Shown piece by piece: positions 57,690 to 64,000 of a stretch of 64,000 nt of DNA. This DNA is from Crambe crambe (Eukaryota; Porifera; Demospongiae; Poecilosclerida; Crambeidae). The notes below the pieces were generated by a model. That model saw only the letters and a list, made by a program, of their open reading frames with translations, was not told the DNA's origin and did no database searches. The translations under genes were made by a program, and so were the position numbers. Position 1 is the stretch's first letter, and each line of letters begins with the position of its first letter. The DNA lies in the NCBI GenBank assembly GCA_963924555.1, contig OZ004591.1:2294001-2358000 (forward strand). The letters run 5' to 3'.

Positions 57690-58500
57690 GTACCAGTGTT
57701 ATCAAGTGCATTGAAGTCAACCTCTGGACAACTAGCAAGTTCTATATACAGAATCTCCATGTACGTAAGTATGTAGGTCCTAAACCATCTTCATTGTGTA
57801 CCGTACAGCGGGAAACTTTCGAGGGAGAATACTTTCGCGAATTTCGTTGCTTTGTTGCAATCAGCGAAAGTTTTTTCCGTGAAATACAATATATTTGGTC
57901 AAGCGCAAGCGCTCCATGCATGTGCCATGCTCGATTGGTGTATGCAGCTGTTCGTTCTTTGTTGCCATGTCTCTGCTCAAGTACTTCCAGAAAAATCCAA
58001 TTCTTCCAAAGCCTGATGGACCACTGTCATCAGTAGCTCCTTCTTCTAGTATGGCAGCCACTAACAAGGAGGTGAAACAGGTATTAGACTACCCTGACTG
58101 AGAACGGGAAGAAGAACACCAAGTCCAATATCAAAGCCCAGCGTGGAACGTACATAAGGCTGTGATCGATCGATCGATCGTGAAAGATTTCTCCGCGAAT
58201 ATTTCTATCCATGCTATTCGCGAAAGTATTCTCCCTCAAAAGTTTCCCGCTATACGGTATATCAAAGAATGAAGCTTTAGAAAGAGTTCTCTCCTCTCTG
58301 TAAAGGTTGATCGTGATTCACTGTCTGACAAGCCGAGAAACTATGTAGGCACATTCAGGAAGGATTTTATGAGGTAAAAGTTTAAGTTGAGTATTTGCAG
58401 CATTACATTGAATATCATCCAACTTTCAGGTATGATGAATGAAGATGTAACCTCAACGATATACTTTCACCAAGAAGCCAACAAGAATGACAGTGACTAT
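57690..58500 (+). pseudogene. RRP1 3'-end remnant, copy B
   Basis: Partner of 13380-14200: exon-7-like text at about 57722, VDRDSLSDKPRNYV at about 58308, and the C-terminal relic at about 58432. Confidence 0.5.
57801..58257. mobile_element. TA-inserting DNA transposon remnant (copy B)
   Basis: Partner of 13499-13959, same TA borders and ends, 457 bp; the (GATC)n tract is shorter by one unit. Confidence 0.75.
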
Positions 58501-59637
58501 TAAAATTTTGTATTAATCCACACAATAATATTATTGTGCAGAATTAAAGCAAACATTATATCACCAGTGAAATGAGTCAAGATTGACTACATTAATTTTG
58601 GTTTCTTGTCAGTCAGTGACTTCCCTGGCACAACATATCAGCTTGTAATAGGACGAGTTCACTCCACAATTATAACCTGTGGTGGATAGAGATGTAAAAG
58701 GAGAGGGAAGAAAAGATGATCTTGTTCTCCTATGGTAGGTAAAGTGTAACCACTATAAAAAAACCATTATACACCAAGTATCCAACACCATGATATTAAT
58801 AGTGAGACTGTATTTCATGGTAGGTAAAGGGTTCTCACTATAACACACACACAAAGGGCCAACTACACACAATAGCTAGTGAACAAGTGATCACTTCACA
58901 ACAGAATCATGTAAGGGAGGGGCGAGTATTGGTGTTCCATTATTCCACTTGTGCCCTATTCGATCCACTTCCAAAACGTACATCTGTTTGTAGGCTGGGA
59001 CTAACTGCAAGGGATTTGGTGCTGGTTTGGGGAAGCAGTGGACCACTAGAAGTAACAGTCCATTCATGTTTGGATGAACTATAATGAGACACACTAGGAT
59101 GGATAACTCTCTCATGATGAACCTCATGAAACACTAGGACAACTCACCAAGACAATACACTAAACAGTCCTGAAAGATCTGTTTGCTGAGGTAGACATTG
59201 ACATCTTGAGGTACAGCTACACAGTTCACATACAAAGAGAAACACGAAAGTGATCAATCTGGTAAAGGGTCATTACTCTCAAAAATAATATGCATGAACT
59301 TCCAACATTAGCAGTGGATAACACCCAGTACCCTTCCATGATACTCACTATAACATACACATAGTAGTACAACACTTAGTGAGGATGTAATATTCTGCAA
59401 CAACTCATACATCACAAAGGATATCCACTTGAGGTCAATAGGAATATTGATGTGAATAGTTAGTCATGTGACCATGTACTGTTTATTGGAGCTTCTGGAG
59501 GTTAATTATTTATCTCACTCATATCAGTTCATCCAGTGTAGGATCATATGCACTTCTTCTCCTGTTCCTGCCGAGTATGCAAAGGTACACTGGGCATGTT
59601 GTATGCTAACAATGCAAGAAGTCTGGATACACAATTC

Positions 59638-61030
59638 CTACAATTCTCCCTTTAGTTTCTTAGTGTCTGGTGGTTTGTGTTCAGTGTTCTCCTTCAAGTA
59701 CTCACTGAGAGCGTTCACTGCCTTGAAACGATGGGATATTGTGTTCTTGACTTCAGAGTCCAATTCTGCATAGGTCTTATCAAACCCCTTGGGTTGGAAT
59801 ATGAGGTCCCAGCCAAAGTCAGGAGGTCCCCGAGCTTGAACTATTTGTCCCTGTATCACAAAAACAAACAAACAAAACAAGCAAATAAAAGATAAAACAA
59901 AAATCAAACAATCACTTCCATTTTGACATGAATGTGTTCTTTTGGGGTCATAGGCATGTTATACTTAGCAACAGAGTCTCGATACTAGTGGAGACTAGAA
60001 TGTTCGTGACAAATGGAGTAGATAGTGTAAGGTGATATCCTTATAAGGACACCATTAGCGAATCTCCAGCACTCACATCAGTTCTTCCAGTAAATAAGAT
60101 CACTTCTTCTCCAATTCATGCGGAGTATGCAAAGGTACACTGGGCATATGCAGACTTGTCTGGGTAGGCTGCTAACAGGTTATTCAGACCTACCAATTAA
60201 CAATACAAAAATATTTGGTAAAGGGTTAACAATGTCGAGTTTTTAAGTCACTCTTTGAGTACTCACCTTGATGACCCAGTTAAAAAAAAAAAAAAAAAAA
60301 ATTAAGAAAAGATTCTGAATGATAATGATATGGATAATCATTACGAAAAAGATGACCTGGAATAGGACATGATGCTCTACAAAGGGCAACCCAAATGTTC
60401 ACTTCCAATAGTGCTAACACATTTTTAGAGGACAACTTCTTTAAAATGGCTGTCCCCAGTGAGTGTGTCTTTATTCAGAGGATCCCACTGTATACAAATG
60501 TGGGAGGTTCCACTGTAATCCTTGCATAGAGTTACGTCATAGAGTTAGAGGTACGTGGCCCCATTTCAGTGGTCTCAGTACATACAATACATACATACAT
60601 ATATACACACATGTATGGACCAGGGAGACCATTCAGAGCATTGAAACACAAACAGGTGTCTTCTGTGATGACAGGACCCTCTATCTGCCATTGTAACACA
60701 ATAATCAAAATCAATATGCAAATGACATGATGGAATGATTACCGACTGAGCAGCTATTTTGCACTTTTCTTTGGCAATGTCCTCTGGCTCACCTTGGAGC
60801 TCAGGTACTGCAATCAAGTTGAGCTCAATGAACATAGCACAGGCTACTTACAGTCTACATCTTTACTGATGAGTTGCCAAGGGAACTTCTCACCTAGAAT
60901 GGCTTTGACCTACAGAGGGATAGTTGCATGACTTCAAATATTACACACCATATTTACTCACTTCTTCAAGCTTTTTAGGGTTACCTGTGACAAATGTCAA
61001 CCTCTTTGCTACACACATGATTTTTGACAT
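59638..61030 (-). pseudogene. ITPA: ITPA / HAM1, copy B (probably non-functional)
   Basis: Exons: 61030-60962 (MSKIMCVAKRLTFVTGNPKK), 60909-60852, 60807-60743 (donor GTAATC intact), 60684-60611 ([17 protein letters not shown]), a likely mini-exon near 60268 whose 5' side is replaced by a poly(A) tract, 60189-60077, and 59850-59638. The last ends [20 protein letters not shown]...LKGEL. Phases 0-1-0-2 agree for the first four exons. It differs from copy A in keeping the full C-terminus and donor 3. It shares the TGA after FAYSA, and the active-region FGWDP has become FGWDL. A second fifth exon at about 59535-59600 reads QCTFAYSAGTGEEV but then loses frame. Unless that TGA is skipped, this copy is inactive. 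Confidence 0.82.
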
Positions 61031-61167
61031 GAGTAACCCCTTTACCAATGCAGATCAAGGAATATGAAAAAGGTCCTCTAGCTAGCCAATTGCAGCATGC
61101 AGCGCGCGCGCAGAGCATGTAATTGTGATGTGGTTTTAATTATAGCGACCTTTACCTAAGAGTTGCC
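61031..61167. promoter_or_regulatory. Bidirectional intergenic promoter, ITPA/RRP1 (copy B)
   Basis: 137 bp between divergent starts, with a GCATGCAGCGCGCGCGCAGA stretch absent from copy A. Confidence 0.45.
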
Positions 61168-62133
61168 ATGAGTACCCTGTACCCTAGAGGAAAGATTTGC
61201 TCAAAAACTTGCTAGTAACGACCTATCAGTCCGGAACAGAGCCCTAAAAAGATTAAGCAAGTGGATAAAGGCTAGATCAGCTCTAGAAGATGGTAAATCC
61301 TTATAACTTCTTTAAAAAGCACGTGTCAAGTGTCTCTTTGTGCACGTAGGATTTACGGAGATGGAACTGCTAAAATTGTGGAAGGGTTTGCACGTTTGTA
61401 TGTGGCACTCAGACAAACCATTAGTTCAGGTATGCACCCCCAGTAGTCATGTGATTACTATTGACCCCATTATCTGGTCATATGACTCCAAAAGGAGGAA
61501 CTTGCAGTGAATATTGCGAAAATCATTCATATCTTCAAAATCAAGGAAAGAGGTATGTAAGTCCCCTCCTACACTATATTTGTATCTTCTGTTTGTTCTT
61601 TCTTGTCTTCCCATGTACTCCCACACCCTCCCTCTCTCACCATTGCCTCCATTATCTGGCTCCCATCTTCCCTTCCCCCTCTCACCTTTTCATCATGTGG
61701 GAAAGGAGGGAGGATGATTTTATAATTATTATCACTATCACAGCTCTCCAGTTTGTGTCGACTTTCTTCACTACAATATCTCGGGAGTGGCTTGGAATAG
61801 ATCGTCTCAGATTGGACAAGTTCTACATGGTGTGATAAAAAATGCTATTGTTGACCCCAAACCCCTCTGTTTTATCCCACGTGATCCTGAACCCCTCTGT
61901 TTTATCCTACATGACACCAAACCCCTCTGTTTTATCCCTTCACAGTTGATCCGTAAAGTGGTGCACCACTGCTTCAAATTCTTACAAGAAGAAAAGTGGA
62001 GTGAAGAGTAAGCAAAAGCCTAATAACAATTCTAATAAGCTTTATTAGTGATTATCACTTTGTGTGATATTATTTAGACTTGTGAAGAATTTCTTAAGAT
62101 TGATGTCAGAAAGTCCTCTTGGGCAGGAGGTGA

Positions 62134-62199
<66 letters not shown>

Positions 62200-62998
62200 T
62201 ATTATTATTAATTTTTTTTTTTGGGGGGGGGGGGTGGAGGGGAAGCAGGTTCATGCTGCATAATTAACTTTTCTAATTAATGCCCAGGCATGTCTTGGAG
62301 TTCAGCTGCATGTGTTGGAACTGTACTTATCAGAGCTACTGTCAGCGGTTGCTACTAGCAACTGTCCTGGGACCGATTTACTTGGACCATGTTTCACTCT
62401 GTTGGCTAACACCACCAAGTAAGACTTCTGAGTGTTGCATGTGTAAGTGAGGGTACAAACCCTCTTGCAACTCCAGTGACCCAGAACCCACAATGCTGGT
62501 ATCATACATGTTTTCACATGTAGAGTGTGATACAATTATGAGTATACATGTACCTTGTGTATACACTTCAATGCAGTAATTATAATAGTGTTTTATACAG
62601 TACCAGTATTATTGAATGTATTGAGGTCAACATCATACAACCTCTAGACAACCAGCAAGTTCTACAGAAACTCCATGTACGTAAGTACGTAGGTCCTAAA
62701 CCATCTTCATTGTGTATAATATGTAAAGTAATGAAGCTTTAGAAAGAGTTCTCTCCTCTCTGTAAAGGTTGATTGTGACTCACTGTCTGAGAAGCTGAAA
62801 AATTTAGCCATCAATAGAAACACAGTTGGAAAGAACAGGAAAAGACTCTACACACTTTGCAAGAGGTTAATTACATACCAAAAAAATGTTGAGTAGTTGG
62901 TTAACTATCTCTTCAGATTTTCAGACATGAATGAAGAGGTGATGGAAGATCTACCTCCACCAAGAAAGAAAGCAAAAAGGAAGAAACAATCAAGATAG
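61168..62998 (+). CDS. RRP1: RRP1/Nop52 rRNA-processing gene, copy B (start damaged)
   Basis: Exons: 61168-61292 (FAQKLASNDLSVRNRALKRL, SKWIKARSALED), 61350-61429 (FTEMELLKLWKGLHVCMWHS), 61495-61552 (EELAVNIAKIIHIFKIKER), 61744-61829 (FVSTFFTTISREWLGIDRLR, LDKFYM), 61946-62007 (LIRKVVHHCFKFLQEEKWSE), 62288-62418 (VQLHVLELYLSELLSAVATS), 62601-62676 (IIECIEVNIIQPLDNQQVLQ), 62768-62865 (SEKLKNLAINRNTVGKNRKR) and 62917-62998 (basic tail PPPRKKAKRKKQSR, stop). Phases agree except between 62007 and 62288, where one short exon (possibly near 62110) is missing. The GIDRLRLDKFY and LLKLWKGL motifs are diagnostic. Copy A's ATG is shifted out of frame by 7 extra bases here, so no in-frame start is visible. 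It is either a recent pseudogene or uses an unseen upstream exon. Confidence 0.83.
62134..62214. repeat. (TTA)n microsatellite and T/G runs
   Basis: About 27 ATT units followed by T-run and G-run to about 62233, in the RRP1 intron of copy B; copy A has a short version at about 17870-17910. Frames of poly-N and poly-L here are artefacts. Confidence 0.95.
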
Positions 62999-63083
62999 TG
63001 ACTATGAGAACACCTCGCAACTTTCTATTTCACTCTACCATTTGTACTTGTGATTTCACAATTAGACAAATACATTGGGAGGG

Positions 63084-63480
63084 TCATTTAGTTGAACTCC
63101 AGTACCCAGATCCACCCACGTATGTGTAAGTGCAAACATGGACCTGCAAATAGGTCCCCACACTATTATAACAATTATGCAGTGAGACCTGTAGGGGTGG
63201 TAATGCCATGGTGGTATTGAGACTGGTGGTAAGGGTGGTAATATAATGGCACATTGGCACTGGCAGACTTTCTAGCACATTGAAAGGTGTCCCTTGGAAG
63301 TTCTTTGTCTTGTGTCCGGATCCATAATCACACTAGCCATGAAATAGAATGTCTTGGAAACTACATAGTTCTCCATGATCTGTGTCTTGGTCTGTGGGAC
63401 TGCTTAAGACCGCAAGAATATCTTCACCACACCACGCACCTGAATAGCACCTGACACCTGCAATGTACTGATGACACTAT
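63084..63480 (-). CDS. Unidentified minus-strand exon(s), copy B
   Basis: Partner of 18735-19141. Same open text (VLESLPVPMCHYITTLTTSL) with few substitutions. Family not recognised. Confidence 0.35.
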
Positions 63481-64000
63481 ATTTGAGAAACAGCTATTTT
63501 TGGACAGTTGTGATTGGAACGTCGTCCAGGTGACAGTGATACATCAATAAAGATTAGCAGATTATCCTAGTAAAGACACTACAGTTAATAGTCTCTCTGT
63601 TTCAGAGTTTTAAGGTAAAAAATAGCCAGTGATTAACAGTCCAGCTACGCTTGAGCACATTCTTATTACTTCAGCTTTCCAGGATGTCTTCCCATTATGC
63701 TCGTGATTATGAGTGCACAATATCAAAACTAGTCTGTGTGCTGGTTGAAGTATTATGCTTCAAAATTATGAAGTCATAATACTACTGTGCTGGTTATTGA
63801 GCACTATATCTCCCCATACACAAAACATAAAACACCACATAACACAAATCATTGTCATGTGTCACAGTAAACAACACCAAATAAGGGCATGTGGCATGTA
63901 GACACAAGTGTATTCATATACTACATAAGAGGTTTGTGGTATTGTGTGCTGTAAAGTGCAGGACACACACACAACAATAGAGGAGATATAACAAGACTTC
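63481..64000. other. 3' part of copy B
   Basis: Matches copy A about 19150-19724 with small indels (about 80 bp missing after 19141). No gene seen. Confidence 0.4.

Larger units (their letters stand above)
43201..64000. repeat. Segmental duplication, copy B (continues beyond window)
   Basis: Direct copy of 1121-19724. It is about 2.2 kb longer because of private insertions: 44128-45344, 46256-46357, and the hAT element plus a local duplication at about 50.7-53.3 kb. It partly loses the 6.0-8.3 kb block of copy A. Its end is outside the window, so total length is unknown. Confidence 0.93.

Noticed and set aside
62045-62267. Poly-Asn / poly-Leu open frames
   Set aside because: They come from the (TTA)n tract and T/G runs.
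1-64000. tRNA, rRNA or LTR-retroelement content
   Set aside because: No cloverleaf A/B-box pair, no rRNA-like text and no reverse-transcriptase or long terminal repeat pair was seen by reading; short matches were not convincing.

Overview
The window looks like the genome of a demosponge-type early-branching animal. It is AT-rich, with GT-AG introns that are often only 55-75 bp and animal-only domain combinations (Kelch, Roc/COR-like NTPase, ZU5-UPA, Death domain). It is also full of DNA transposons and MITEs. I did not recognise any LTR element, rRNA, tRNA or CRISPR array. All coordinates and splice sites were read by hand, so a few bases of error are possible.

Layout. (1) 1.12-19.72 kb and 43.20-64.00 kb are two direct copies (A and B) of one large segmental duplication; copy B runs off the window end. 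Each copy carries a long 5' part made of repeated, decayed exon-like units (here called X, Y, Z and a membrane exon), degenerate short repeats and MITEs. Each ends in a head-to-head gene pair: an ITPA/HAM1 inosine triphosphate pyrophosphatase on the minus strand and an RRP1/Nop52 rRNA-processing gene on the plus strand. Copy A RRP1 is clearly broken. Copy B RRP1 keeps most exons but has a damaged start. Both ITPA copies carry disabling changes. (2) 19.7-36.3 kb is single-copy and holds one striking gene. Exons at 20567-28959 encode a six-blade Kelch propeller and those at 30580-36314 encode P-loop/Roc-like + COR-like + ZU5-UPA + ZU5-UPA + Death domain. All 18 predicted exons join in phase (5631 nt, about 1876 residues), so I read them as one gene; a split into two genes at 28959/30534 remains possible. 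(3) 36.3-43.2 kb holds older remnants of the same RRP1/ITPA and X/Y/Z units, a 1.06-kb tandem duplication carrying a foldback element, and a perfect 4 x 33-bp tandem repeat.

The two copies act as an internal control. Differences between them expose exact transposon insertions: a 102-bp Mutator-like MITE with 9-bp target duplication, a 1217-bp insertion with no target duplication, and a hAT element with a near-intact transposase. They also show which exons are decaying. The Kelch-Roc-ZU5-Death gene looks like an intracellular sensor or apoptosis/innate-immunity type signalling protein. Its position between long direct repeats makes the locus prone to deletion or duplication by unequal exchange.
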